From assembly GCA_001819295.1 (NCBI GenBank), contig MHMD01000019.1:42645-54289 (forward strand): a DNA stretch of 11,645 bases, written 5' to 3'. This document shows positions 1-5,296 of this stretch, one piece after another. Each line of letters starts with the position of its first letter. The first letter of the stretch is position 1. A program made the position numbers and the translations under genes. The notes under the pieces are model-generated. The model was not told where the DNA came from, searched no databases, and was given only the letters and a program-made list of their open reading frames with translations. The stretch comes from Candidatus Nealsonbacteria bacterium RIFCSPHIGHO2_02_FULL_43_13. Lineage in GTDB: Bacteria; Patescibacteriota; Minisyncoccia; Minisyncoccales; MHMH01.

Positions 1-37
1 TTGGCAACCAGATGCACTACCATTGTGCTACACCCGC
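1..37 (-). tRNA. tRNA-Gly(GCC), 3' part cut by window edge
   Basis: Read on the minus strand, the 5' acceptor strand GCGGGTG is followed by TA, a D arm with paired GCAC/GTGC, and the anticodon arm TCTGG-TTGCCAA, giving anticodon GCC. The rest of the anticodon stem, the T arm and the 3' acceptor lie outside the window. It is the last visible member of a tRNA run and starts 5 nt after tRNA-Phe. Confidence 0.88.
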
Positions 38-42
38 CTATG

Positions 43-114
43 TGCCGCGGGTGAGAATTGAACTCACGACCCCAGCTTTTTCAGAGCTGTGCTCTGCCAC
101 TGAGCTACCGCGGC
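43..114 (-). tRNA. tRNA-Phe(GAA)
   Basis: A full cloverleaf can be folded: acceptor GCCGCGG/CCGCGGC, D arm GCTC/GAGC, anticodon stem CAGCT/AGCTG with loop CTGAAAA (anticodon GAA), and T stem GTGAG/CTCAC with loop TTCAATT. Discriminator is A and CCA is not encoded, so a CCA-adding enzyme must complete it. It lies 5 nt downstream of tRNA-Val(UAC) and 5 nt upstream of tRNA-Gly. Confidence 0.96.
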
Positions 115-119
115 CTGTG

Positions 120-192
120 TGGACGGCATAGGATTCGGACCTATAACCCCCGCGATGTAAACGCGGTGCTCTAACCATTGAGCTAGCCGTCC
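120..192 (-). tRNA. tRNA-Val(UAC)
   Basis: The acceptor GGACGGC/GCCGTCC pairs perfectly. The D arm is GCTC/GAGC, and the anticodon stem CCGCG/CGCGG holds loop TTTACAT, anticodon UAC. T stem is ATAGG/CCTAT. The T loop is TCCGAAT instead of the usual TTCGAAT, so position 55 is C rather than U, which removes the site normally turned into pseudouridine 55. Discriminator A; no encoded CCA. Confidence 0.95.
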
Positions 193-204
193 CGAAGTTC
201 TATG

Positions 205-286
205 TGCGCGGGAGAGGACTCGAACCTCCACGCCTTGCGGCACAGGCACCTCAAGCCTGCTCGGCTACCAGTTACGACACCCGCGC
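205..286 (-). tRNA. tRNA-Leu(GAG)
   Basis: This is a class II tRNA with a long variable arm (GCC-GCAA-GGC hairpin). Acceptor is GCGCGGG/CCCGCGC, the anticodon stem CAGGC/GCCTG holds loop TTGAGGT (anticodon GAG), and T stem is GGAGG/CCTCT with loop TTCGAGT. Discriminator A as expected for Leu; no encoded CCA. It begins 8 nt after the rplS stop codon with no terminator between, which suggests release from the rplS transcript by RNase P. Confidence 0.95.
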
Positions 287-294
287 AAAAAATG

Positions 295-726
295 TTAAGC
301 TGAGGATTCTTCGGGCTTCGCTTCAATATTCTCAGGTTGAGCATTTTCTTTTATAGCTTCTTCTTTAAGCCTCGCTCTTTTACCTTTCGCTGTTCTTAAA
401 TAATAAAGTTTTGCCCGGCGGACTTTTTCTCTTTTAGCCACTTCAATCTTTTCAATCGTGGGAGAGTGAAGGGGAAAGATTTTTTCGACTCCAATCCCTG
501 AAATTACTTTTCTTACGGTGATTGTCGCGTTTATCCCTCGGCCGTGCGATCTTGCGATGACCAATCCTTCGAAAACTTGGATTCTTGCCGCCTCTTTCTT
601 GTCCATTGTTTCGCTCGCGGCGGAGGCGGGGATTTTCTGATAAACCAAAACCGTGTCGCCTGGACGAATCTCATCCGACCCTGATTTTAACTGGATTTTA
701 TTGAAAGTTTCTATTTTGGTAGGCAT
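295..726 (-). CDS. rplS: 50S ribosomal protein L19
   Basis: This 143-aa protein is bacterial L19, which sits at the 30S-50S interface of the large subunit. Recognisable stretches are the N-terminal [11 protein letters not shown], the core [23 protein letters not shown] (split: [14 protein letters not shown], then NATITVRK), [18 protein letters not shown] and the basic RRAKLYYLR. The core ends near residue 117; the remaining Lys/Glu-rich tail of about 25 residues is longer than in many bacteria. The ATG overlaps the end of the upstream pseudouridine synthase gene by 16 nt and has no clear Shine-Dalgarno site, so translation is probably coupled to that gene. tRNA-Leu follows 8 nt after the stop. 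Identity is certain from sequence similarity; coupling is inferred. Confidence 0.97.
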   Translation of the reverse strand: MPTKIETFNKIQLKSGSDEIRPGDTVLVYQKIPASAASETMDKKEAARIQVFEGLVIARSHGRGINATITVRKVISGIGVEKIFPLHSPTIEKIEVAKREKVRRAKLYYLRTAKGKRARLKEEAIKENAQPENIEAKPEESSA

Positions 727-1316
727 AGTTTTAAATCGTTTGGTAATTCTGATGTAAATTCTTTTGTTTGGCCGTTAGGTAATTCTATCTTCAAGTAACT
801 TGAATGCAGGAATTGGCGATTAAGATTTTTGGGACATATTTGTCCCTTAAAGCCGTATAATTTATCGCCGGCAATTGGGTGTCCAAGATAGGTTAATTGA
901 GCCCTGATTTGGTGTTTTCGGCCGGTACGGGGTTCGGCTTCAATTAAATCATAATTCTCGAATCTTTGCAACACTCGGTACGAAGTTTTGGCCTGTCTTT
1001 TGCCCGCACTTTCCGGGCTTTGAGGCAGGAAGGCTTTTTGTTTGCGCCGGTCTTGCTGGGCGCGTCCCAACAGCGTTTCGATTTCGCCCCTTTCTGATTT
1101 AAGGTGGCCGACGACGAGAGCTATGTATTTTTTCTCGACTTTGCGTTCCTTGAACTGTCTTTGCAGGAATTCCAGCGTTTCGTCATTTTTGGCTATCAAC
1201 AAGATTCCCGAAGTATCTTTATCTAGGCGATGCACCCTTCCTTCAAAATCATCGCTGTTTACTCCGGCTGGTTTATCAATAACCTTAATGTTTTCGTCTT
1301 CGTAAATAACATTCAT
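711..1316 (-). CDS. RluA-family pseudouridine synthase, compact form
   Basis: The 201-aa protein belongs to the RluA/RluC/RluD family, which isomerises specific uridines in rRNA or tRNA. The N-terminal [15 protein letters not shown] is typical, and the catalytic motif HRLDKDTSG is at residues 29-37 with Asp32 as the expected nucleophile. Later family landmarks are KKYIALVVG, the [10 protein letters not shown] region, the TSYRVL strand and [16 protein letters not shown] near residue 130. No N-terminal S4 domain is present, and the stretch between KPAGV and HRLD is only about nine residues, much shorter than usual. The target RNA cannot be told from sequence. The ATG lies 1 nt past the 3' end of tRNA-Val(GAC), so no leader with a Shine-Dalgarno site can remain after tRNA processing. 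The 3' end overlaps rplS. Confidence 0.93.
   Translation of the reverse strand: MNVIYEDENIKVIDKPAGVNSDDFEGRVHRLDKDTSGILLIAKNDETLEFLQRQFKERKVEKKYIALVVGHLKSERGEIETLLGRAQQDRRKQKAFLPQSPESAGKRQAKTSYRVLQRFENYDLIEAEPRTGRKHQIRAQLTYLGHPIAGDKLYGFKGQICPKNLNRQFLHSSYLKIELPNGQTKEFTSELPNDLKLCLPK
1002..1018. repeat. Small palindrome inside the pseudouridine synthase gene
   Basis: GCCCG and CGGGC flank a 7-nt spacer. On the coding strand this specifies a Pro-Glu-Ser-Ala-Gly stretch in a loop between the GRAQQD region and the TSYRVL strand. It may be a tiny palindromic insertion of the same kind as those in ftsH and gyrA, but a 5-bp stem is weak evidence. Confidence 0.35.
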
Positions 1317-1317
1317 G

Positions 1318-1389
1318 TGGGCGGTACAGGACTCGAACCTGTAGCCTCATACACGTCAAGTACGCGCTCTACCATTGAGCTAACCGCCC
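1318..1389 (-). tRNA. tRNA-Val(GAC)
   Basis: Cloverleaf: acceptor GGGCGGT/ACCGCCC, D arm GCTC/GAGC, anticodon stem CGTAC/GTATG with loop TTGACGT (anticodon GAC), T stem ACAGG/CCTGT with loop TTCGAGT, discriminator A, no CCA. With tRNA-Val(UAC) at 120-192 it covers all valine codons. Its 3' end is immediately followed by C and then the ATG of the pseudouridine synthase gene, so 3' processing also sets that mRNA's 5' end. Confidence 0.95.
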
Positions 1390-1394
1390 TCGTG

Positions 1395-1466
1395 TGCGCC
1401 TGGAAGGAATCGGACCTTCTACTTCCTCTTTATAAGAGAGGCGTTCTACCAATGAACTACAGGCGC
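1395..1466 (-). tRNA. tRNA-Ile(UAU)
   Basis: Acceptor GCGCCTG/CAGGCGC, D arm GTTC/GAAC, anticodon stem CCTCT/AGAGG with loop CTTATAA, giving anticodon UAU, which reads AUA. Most bacteria read AUA with a CAU tRNA whose C34 is turned into lysidine by TilS; a UAU isoleucine tRNA is uncommon. T stem GAAGG/CCTTC, T loop TCCGATT, again C at position 55. Discriminator A, no CCA. The 5' end is 3 nt after the ftsH stop codon. Confidence 0.93.
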
Positions 1467-1469
1467 TTC

Positions 1470-3371
1470 TCACTTTATTTCCTTAACTTTGAATTTTTCT
1501 TTGCCGCGCCGTAGTCCCGCTAAGCGGGACGAAGGCGGGTTGACTTTTTTTCCGCCCTTGATCAATGCTTCGTATTCTTCTCTCTCGATGGTTTCTTTTT
1601 CGGCCAGGGTCGTCGCGATTTTATTCAAAATCGCCCTTTTCTTTTTAAGAATACTCCTCGCGGTTGATTCGGCTTCTTTTATGAACCGCGAAACTTCCTG
1701 GTCAATTTCTTCGGCTATCTTCTCCGAATAGTTTCTTTGCTCGCCGATTTCTTTACCTAAAAATATCAATTCCTCTTTTTCGCCGAAAGCAACCGGTCCC
1801 AGCTTTTCTGACATGCCATACTCTTTAACTAAAGACCTGGCAAGTTCTGAAGCTTTTTCCAAATCATTGGAGGCCCCTGTCGTGATTTCGCCGAAAACCA
1901 GCTCTTCGGCGCAATAGCCCCCTAAGAACATGGCCAAGTCCGCCACAAAATCGCTTTTGGCTTTAAGGTGTTTTTCTTCGCTGGGCAGTTTTAAAGTATA
2001 GCCGGCAGCGCGCCCCCGGGCAATGATTGAAATTTTGCGGACGGGCTCCGCATTGGGCAGAGAGCTTGCGACCAGCGCATGCCCTGCTTCGTGGTAGGCG
2101 GCGATCAGCTTTTCGTCTTTAGATAGCACATGGCTTTTTCTTTCCGGCCCCAAGAGTACTTTATCGATTGACTCCAAAAGTTCTTCTTGAGCAATTTGTT
2201 GTTTTGAACGTCGGGCCGCCAAAATGGCGGCCTCGTTCATCAGGTTGGCCAAGTCGGCTCCGGAAAATCCCGGAGTTCTTTCGGCAATTTCCCGCAGATT
2301 GACGCTTAAGGCCAGGGGCTTTCCTTTGGCATGAATTTTTAAGATAGCTTCGCGGTCGTTGATGTCCGGTAAATCAAGCACAACCCTTCGGTCAAATCGA
2401 CCCGGCCGTAGAAGTGCCGGGTCAAGGACGTCGGGTCGATTGGTCGCGGCGGTCACGATCACATTGGTATCTCTTTCAAAACCATCCATTTCGGTGAGTA
2501 TTTGATTTAAAGTTTGTTCTCTTTCGTCGTGGCCGCCGCCTAAGCCCGCTCCCCGGTGCCTGCCGACCGCGTCCAATTCATCAATAAAAATAATAGAAGG
2601 CGCAGCTTTCTTGGCCGTATTGAAAAGGTCTCGCGTTCGCGCGGCTCCCACGCCCACAAACATTTCCACGAATTCGGAACCGGAAATGTGAAAAAAGGGA
2701 ACGTGCGCTTCACCGGCTACGGCCCGGGCGAGCATGGTTTTGCCGGTGCCGGGCGGGCCCATCAAGAGCACGCCTCGGGGGATTCTGGCTCCCATATTCA
2801 GGAACTTTTTGGGGAATTTCAAGAAATCAACGATTTCTTTTAATTCTTCTTTGGCCTCGGTCAACCCGGCCACATCCTTAAAGGTGATAATATCTTTGGG
2901 GTGGCCTTCGGCGCCGAAAAGACGCGCTTTGGCTCTCGAAAAATCAAAAGCTTGGGATGCCCCGACTTTCGCCTGCCTGAAAATCATAAAAAAGAAAAAT
3001 ACAAAGATAAGTAAGGGAAGCACAAAGACAGAAATGGGGCCTAACCACGAGAGCCACCCCGATTCTTCTTTCAGCTCAACCTCCACGCCCTTGAGCGCAT
3101 CCTGGCTGACGCCGTAATTTGCCAAAGATTGGGAAAGAGCGGCTTCGGTTTCTTTTTTCGATTTCGCCTGGCTGCCATCTTGGAAAGTTACGGTGATATT
3201 ATTACCGGCAACCGCGATTTTTTTAACGTTGCCCTGATTGATGTTTTTAACCACTTCTGTTAAGGGAATTTCTTTGGAGGTTTGCCCAGTTTGGGAAAAC
3301 ACGGTAAAAATTCCCGAGACAATCAGGAAAATCAGGAAAATAAAAATAAAGTTTTTCAACAGACTTTTCAT
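1470..3371 (-). CDS. ftsH: ATP-dependent zinc metalloprotease FtsH
   Basis: The 633-aa protein is the membrane-bound AAA+ protease FtsH, which extracts and degrades misfolded membrane proteins and regulators as a hexamer facing the cytoplasm. It has two TM segments (residues about 7-26 and 111-131) around a short extracytoplasmic domain. The AAA module has Walker A GPPGTGKT at 205-212, Walker B IIFIDE at 260-265 and the second region of homology with [19 protein letters not shown] at about 311-329. The zinc site is HEAGH at 427-431 with Asp503 as likely third ligand. Length is normal. The tail after about residue 610 is low complexity and contains a 17-bp DNA palindrome. A strong promoter ends 6 nt before the ATG with no Shine-Dalgarno site, so the mRNA is probably leaderless. 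The stop is followed 3 nt later by tRNA-Ile. Confidence 0.98.
   Translation of the reverse strand: MKSLLKNFIFIFLIFLIVSGIFTVFSQTGQTSKEIPLTEVVKNINQGNVKKIAVAGNNITVTFQDGSQAKSKKETEAALSQSLANYGVSQDALKGVEVELKEESGWLSWLGPISVFVLPLLIFVFFFFMIFRQAKVGASQAFDFSRAKARLFGAEGHPKDIITFKDVAGLTEAKEELKEIVDFLKFPKKFLNMGARIPRGVLLMGPPGTGKTMLARAVAGEAHVPFFHISGSEFVEMFVGVGAARTRDLFNTAKKAAPSIIFIDELDAVGRHRGAGLGGGHDEREQTLNQILTEMDGFERDTNVIVTAATNRPDVLDPALLRPGRFDRRVVLDLPDINDREAILKIHAKGKPLALSVNLREIAERTPGFSGADLANLMNEAAILAARRSKQQIAQEELLESIDKVLLGPERKSHVLSKDEKLIAAYHEAGHALVASSLPNAEPVRKISIIARGRAAGYTLKLPSEEKHLKAKSDFVADLAMFLGGYCAEELVFGEITTGASNDLEKASELARSLVKEYGMSEKLGPVAFGEKEELIFLGKEIGEQRNYSEKIAEEIDQEVSRFIKEAESTARSILKKKRAILNKIATTLAEKETIEREEYEALIKGGKKVNPPSSRLAGLRRGKEKFKVKEIK
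1514..1530. repeat. 17-bp perfect palindrome in the 3' end of ftsH
   Basis: GTCCCGCT-A-AGCGGGAC forms an 8-bp perfect inverted repeat around one base. It encodes part of the SSRLAGL stretch in the low-complexity FtsH tail, after the conserved protease domain. Possibly a small palindromic insertion tolerated in a non-essential tail. Confidence 0.6.
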
Positions 3372-3377
3372 AAATTG

Positions 3378-3405
3378 ATTATATCACGTAATTTTTTAAA
3401 TTCAA
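3378..3405 (-). promoter_or_regulatory. ftsH sigma-70 promoter, predicted leaderless
   Basis: On the minus strand TTGAAT (-35, 3400-3405) is followed by 16 nt and TATAAT (-10, 3378-3383). Only six bases separate the -10 from the ftsH ATG, so the normal start point falls on the A of the ATG. It would drive the whole ftsH-tRNA-rluA-rplS-tRNA unit, because no other promoter was seen in it. Confidence 0.75.
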
Positions 3406-3415
3406 AATGTCTTCC

Positions 3416-3427
3416 ATCGCGGGATTT
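3416..3427. repeat. Degenerate half copy of the RAYT palindrome
   Basis: ATCGCGGGATTT matches 10 of 12 bases of the arm ATTGTGGGATTT and lies just before the first complete copy. It may be a remnant of an earlier repeat. Confidence 0.4.
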
Positions 3428-3430
3428 CCC

Positions 3431-3457
3431 ATTGTGGGATTTCGTAAATCCCACAAT
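3431..3457 (+). repeat. REP-like palindrome copy 1 (upstream flank)
   Basis: Arms ATTGTGGGATTT and AAATCCCACAAT form a perfect 12-bp inverted repeat around centre CGT. It contains GTGG, resembling the GTAG/GTGG tetranucleotide of known REP sequences. It lies between the ftsH promoter and the RAYT promoter. Confidence 0.9.
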
Positions 3458-3460
3458 ATT

Positions 3461-3469
3461 TGATATGAT
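3461..3469 (+). promoter_or_regulatory. Extended -10 promoter of the RAYT gene
   Basis: TGATATGAT matches an extended -10 (TGn plus TATGAT), nine bases before the ATG. No good -35 is present, since that position falls in palindrome copy 1. If used, the leader would be about 3 nt and no Shine-Dalgarno site would be available. Confidence 0.5.
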
Positions 3470-3478
3470 TAAAAAAAC

Positions 3479-4174
3479 ATGGCGGAACTACTATTCTATC
3501 ATACCTATAATAGAGGAGTGGATAAAAGAAAAATCTTTTTAGAGGGTTCGGATTATCTTCGGTGCGTGCACGACCTCTATGAATTTAACGACGAAAAAGC
3601 CAGTATAAATATGTATCGCCGCATTGTGGGATTTACGAAATCCCACAATTTGGAAAAAGCGAGAGAAAAAATAATCGATATTGGAGCTTGGTGCTTGATG
3701 CAGAACCATTATCACTTATTTTCAAGTCCCGTTGTAGATGATGGTCTTACTAAGTTTCATAGAAAATTTGGCATAGGTTTAGCTAATGTTTTTAATACGA
3801 AATATAAAAGAAGCGGTGCATTATTTCAGGGTAGATATAAAAAAGTCCTGGTGGATGACGATACCCAGGCGCTTCAATTAATTTGTTATATTCATTCAAA
3901 TCCTCTGGACTTATGGAAACCGGGTTGGAAAGAAAAAGGTTTAACTAATTTAGAGCTTCAAAACGCTTTAAGGTTCTTAGAAAAAGATTTTCGGTGGTCA
4001 AGCCATTTGGATTGGTGGGGGATTAAGAATTTTCCTTCGTTGATAGATAATGATTTTATGGCGCGGTTTTTTAAAAGTCCGGAAGAATATCGAGAATTTT
4101 TTATGAATTGGTTAAGATATTACGAAAAAAACACGCAATCTATACAAAAACTTATTTTAGAGCGAATACAATAA
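3479..4174 (+). CDS. REP-associated tyrosine transposase (RAYT, IS200-like Y1 family)
   Basis: The 231-aa protein has the order of landmarks seen in RAYT proteins: YHTYNRGVDKRKIF at 7-20, the HUH motif MQNHYHLF with His77 and His79, the RSGALFQGRYKKVLVDD stretch at about 111-127, and YIHSNPLDL with candidate catalytic Tyr137. Such enzymes nick single-stranded DNA at REP hairpins through a 5'-phosphotyrosine. Residues 49-57 (IVGFTKSHN) are encoded exactly by a 27-bp copy of the palindrome that also flanks the gene. They lie in the variable linker between the N-terminal block and the HUH motif, so catalytic blocks are intact and the protein may still be active. The start at 3479 gives the usual short N-terminus. 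It diverges from ftsH and converges with the zinc-ribbon gene. Confidence 0.93.
   Translation: MAELLFYHTYNRGVDKRKIFLEGSDYLRCVHDLYEFNDEKASINMYRRIVGFTKSHNLEKAREKIIDIGAWCLMQNHYHLFSSPVVDDGLTKFHRKFGIGLANVFNTKYKRSGALFQGRYKKVLVDDDTQALQLICYIHSNPLDLWKPGWKEKGLTNLELQNALRFLEKDFRWSSHLDWWGIKNFPSLIDNDFMARFFKSPEEYREFFMNWLRYYEKNTQSIQKLILERIQ
3623..3649 (+). repeat. REP-like palindrome copy 2, in frame inside the RAYT gene
   Basis: The same 12-bp arms, perfect, around centre ACG, so it is the reverse complement of copy 1. Its 27 nt are nine codons (IVGFTKSHN) and none of its three forward frames holds a stop. It interrupts the linker of the transposase without breaking the frame. Confidence 0.92.
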
Positions 4175-4177
4175 ATA

Positions 4178-4204
4178 ATTGTGGGATTTACGAAGTCCCA
4201 CAAT
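4178..4204 (+). repeat. REP-like palindrome copy 3 (downstream flank)
   Basis: ATTGTGGGATTT, centre ACG, then AAGTCCCACAAT: one change from copy 2, leaving a G-T wobble in the stem. Same orientation as copy 2 and opposite to copy 1. It begins 3 nt after the RAYT stop codon. Confidence 0.9.
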
Positions 4205-4222
4205 GGTAAATTAATCAATGAG

Positions 4223-4257
4223 AAAGGCCCTGAACGCTTGGTGCGTCAGGGCCTTTT
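4223..4257. terminator. Hairpin terminator between convergent genes
   Basis: AAAGGCCCTGA (4223-4233) pairs with TCAGGGCCTTT (4246-4256), 11 bp, around a loop that may add CGC/GCG pairs. The right side ends in TTTT. It lies between the end of the RAYT gene (plus) and the end of the zinc-ribbon gene (minus). The short T runs on both sides suggest weak to moderate bidirectional termination. Confidence 0.65.
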
Positions 4258-4282
4258 CGACTAGGGGATGGAGGTGTCAGTC

Positions 4283-5026
4283 CTAGGCGACGACTGCTTC
4301 GGTGGGGACGGTTACTTCGGCGGGGGCAAGAGGAGGGTTGCATGTGACGAGTTTCTCGGCCGCTTCGTTGGCAAGTCGTTCCTCGAGCTCGGACTTGAGC
4401 TTCTGCGCTGCCTGGAGCCGGGCATAGAGTCTTTGAACCAGGAAGTGATCTTCGCTGCGGATTTCTTTTTGGATCCTCTCATGGAGTTCGTTCCAAAGTT
4501 CTTTGGGCAGCTTCTTCCCGTCGGTCTTTACCGCAACTCTTTGGAGGATTCTCTCTTCCAGGTTGCCGCGGTTTTGCCGGGCTTTGTCGAGCTCCTCTTC
4601 AAAGCGCGGGATGTCGAGCTGGGATAAGACCCACTCGATCTTGGTCATGCTCGACAGGTTTTCCCCGGCCATGATTTTGTCGGCGACGGCCTTGATGTGC
4701 AAGGAGTACTTATTGTCGCATCCTTTGCAGACGAGAAAATGTTGCTTCCTGCCTGTGCCGTCTTTTAGGACTCTGCTGAACTGCCCGCAGACGGCGCAAA
4801 TTCCGAATTCCGGACGGGTTTGGCTTGCTGGGACATCGTTTTCCATTTCAATCATCACCTCTTTTTTTTCTTCCGGCGGCTTTACCGCCACTGGTTCCTT
4901 CGGGATAATCAATCGTGCTTCTTTGGGCCGGGGCGTTTTGTTTTTCCCCGGTCTTTCCTCCCTCCTCCGCTTAGTCCGGTGGTTTTTTTCAAAACCACCC
5001 ACCTCCTCCTGGATCGCTCTTTTCAT
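4283..5026 (-). CDS. Zinc-ribbon protein of unknown function
   Basis: I do not recognise this 247-aa protein. A probable zinc ribbon has CAVC at residues 77-80 and CKGC at 100-103. Before it lies a basic then Lys/Pro/Glu-rich region (about 1-65) that looks disordered; after it comes a charged helical region (about 110-225), perhaps coiled coil, then a hydrophobic Pro/Val/Ala tail. No enzyme motif, signal peptide or TM segment is visible. The ATG at 5026 is chosen because GGAGG lies 11 nt upstream; the frame stays open to an ATG at 5044, which lacks a Shine-Dalgarno site. A consensus promoter precedes it. Codons in the 3' half are more G/C-rich than in neighbouring genes, which could mean later acquisition. 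Nucleic-acid binding is a guess from the basic N-terminus and zinc ribbon only. Confidence 0.8.
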   Translation of the reverse strand: MKRAIQEEVGGFEKNHRTKRRREERPGKNKTPRPKEARLIIPKEPVAVKPPEEKKEVMIEMENDVPASQTRPEFGICAVCGQFSRVLKDGTGRKQHFLVCKGCDNKYSLHIKAVADKIMAGENLSSMTKIEWVLSQLDIPRFEEELDKARQNRGNLEERILQRVAVKTDGKKLPKELWNELHERIQKEIRSEDHFLVQRLYARLQAAQKLKSELEERLANEAAEKLVTCNPPLAPAEVTVPTEAVVA

Positions 5027-5037
5027 ATCTATTCTAT

Positions 5038-5042
5038 CCTCC
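5038..5042 (-). promoter_or_regulatory. Shine-Dalgarno site deciding the zinc-ribbon gene start
   Basis: GGAGG on the minus strand, 11 nt before the ATG at 5026. It overlaps the alternative ATG at 5044, so using it would favour the shorter form. Confidence 0.55.
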
Positions 5043-5090
5043 ATATAATATATTTCTTTCCCCTAAATTCTTAAGGTACTCAATGCAGAT

Positions 5091-5119
5091 ATTATAGCAC
5101 CAAACAAAAAATCTGTCAA
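5091..5119 (-). promoter_or_regulatory. Consensus sigma-70 promoter of the zinc-ribbon gene
   Basis: TTGACA (5114-5119), 17-nt spacer, TATAAT (5091-5096): a perfect match to the sigma-70 consensus on the minus strand. Expected start point near 5084 gives a leader of about 58 nt to the ATG at 5026. The -35 overlaps the right arm of the hairpin at 5107-5143. Confidence 0.85.
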
Positions 5120-5143
5120 TAGTTTTCCTAAGGACAGATTTTT
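5107..5143. terminator. Terminator-like hairpin overlapping a -35 box
   Basis: AAAAATCTGTC (5107-5117) pairs with GACAGATTTTT (5133-5143), 11 bp with a 15-nt loop. On the minus strand it ends in a T run and follows the stop of the 44-aa gene by 12 nt, so it probably ends the small-gene operon. The stem is A/T-rich. Confidence 0.5.
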
Positions 5144-5155
5144 AATTGTGGTTGG

Positions 5156-5290
5156 CTACTTTGGCAACACTGTTTCTAAAACATCCCGCGAAGCTGCCGG
5201 TTCCACTCCTCGCCTCTTGAATTCATCAGCTATTTCTTGGAGGTCGAGTTCATTCACTGGGCCTTCGGCAAGCGAGATAATGTAACCCAT
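5156..5290 (-). CDS. 44-aa protein of unknown function
   Basis: A short open frame starts at ATG 5290, only 6 nt after the stop of the 76-aa gene, and ends 12 nt before a terminator-like hairpin. The product begins MGYIISLAEGPVNELDL and continues as a mostly charged, probably helical sequence (EIADEFKRRGVE, SRDVLETVLPK). No known motif is seen. There is no Shine-Dalgarno site, so translation would rely on re-initiation after the upstream gene. Support comes from position, spacing and protein-like composition; it is not proven. Confidence 0.55.
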   Translation of the reverse strand: MGYIISLAEGPVNELDLQEIADEFKRRGVEPAASRDVLETVLPK

Positions 5291-5296
5291 GAGAGT

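Larger units (their letters stand above)
3431..4204 (+). mobile_element. RAYT/REP module: transposase with three cognate-looking palindromes
   Basis: The module consists of a REP-associated tyrosine transposase gene, one 27-bp palindrome 21 nt before its ATG, one copy inside the gene, and one starting 3 nt after its stop. Upstream and downstream copies differ only in centre triplet (CGT against ACG), so they lie in opposite orientation, as REP pairs around RAYT genes often do. Boundaries of any unit that moves as a whole are not known; these limits are the outer palindromes. Confidence 0.75.

Noticed and set aside
64..249. Minus-strand open frame of 61 codons
   Set aside because: It runs through tRNA-Phe, tRNA-Val and part of tRNA-Leu, whose cloverleaf pairing explains the sequence.
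2556..3117. Plus-strand open frames opposite ftsH
   Set aside because: They are antisense shadows of a highly conserved gene and show no protein-family features or start signals.
3431..4204. Three repeats as a CRISPR array
   Set aside because: The copies are 165 and 528 nt apart, occur in both orientations and lie around and in a transposase gene.
4268..5074. Three plus-strand open frames opposite the zinc-ribbon gene
   Set aside because: The minus frame has promoter, Shine-Dalgarno site and a CxxC pair; the plus frames have none of these and are low-complexity Phe/Ser/Leu-rich.
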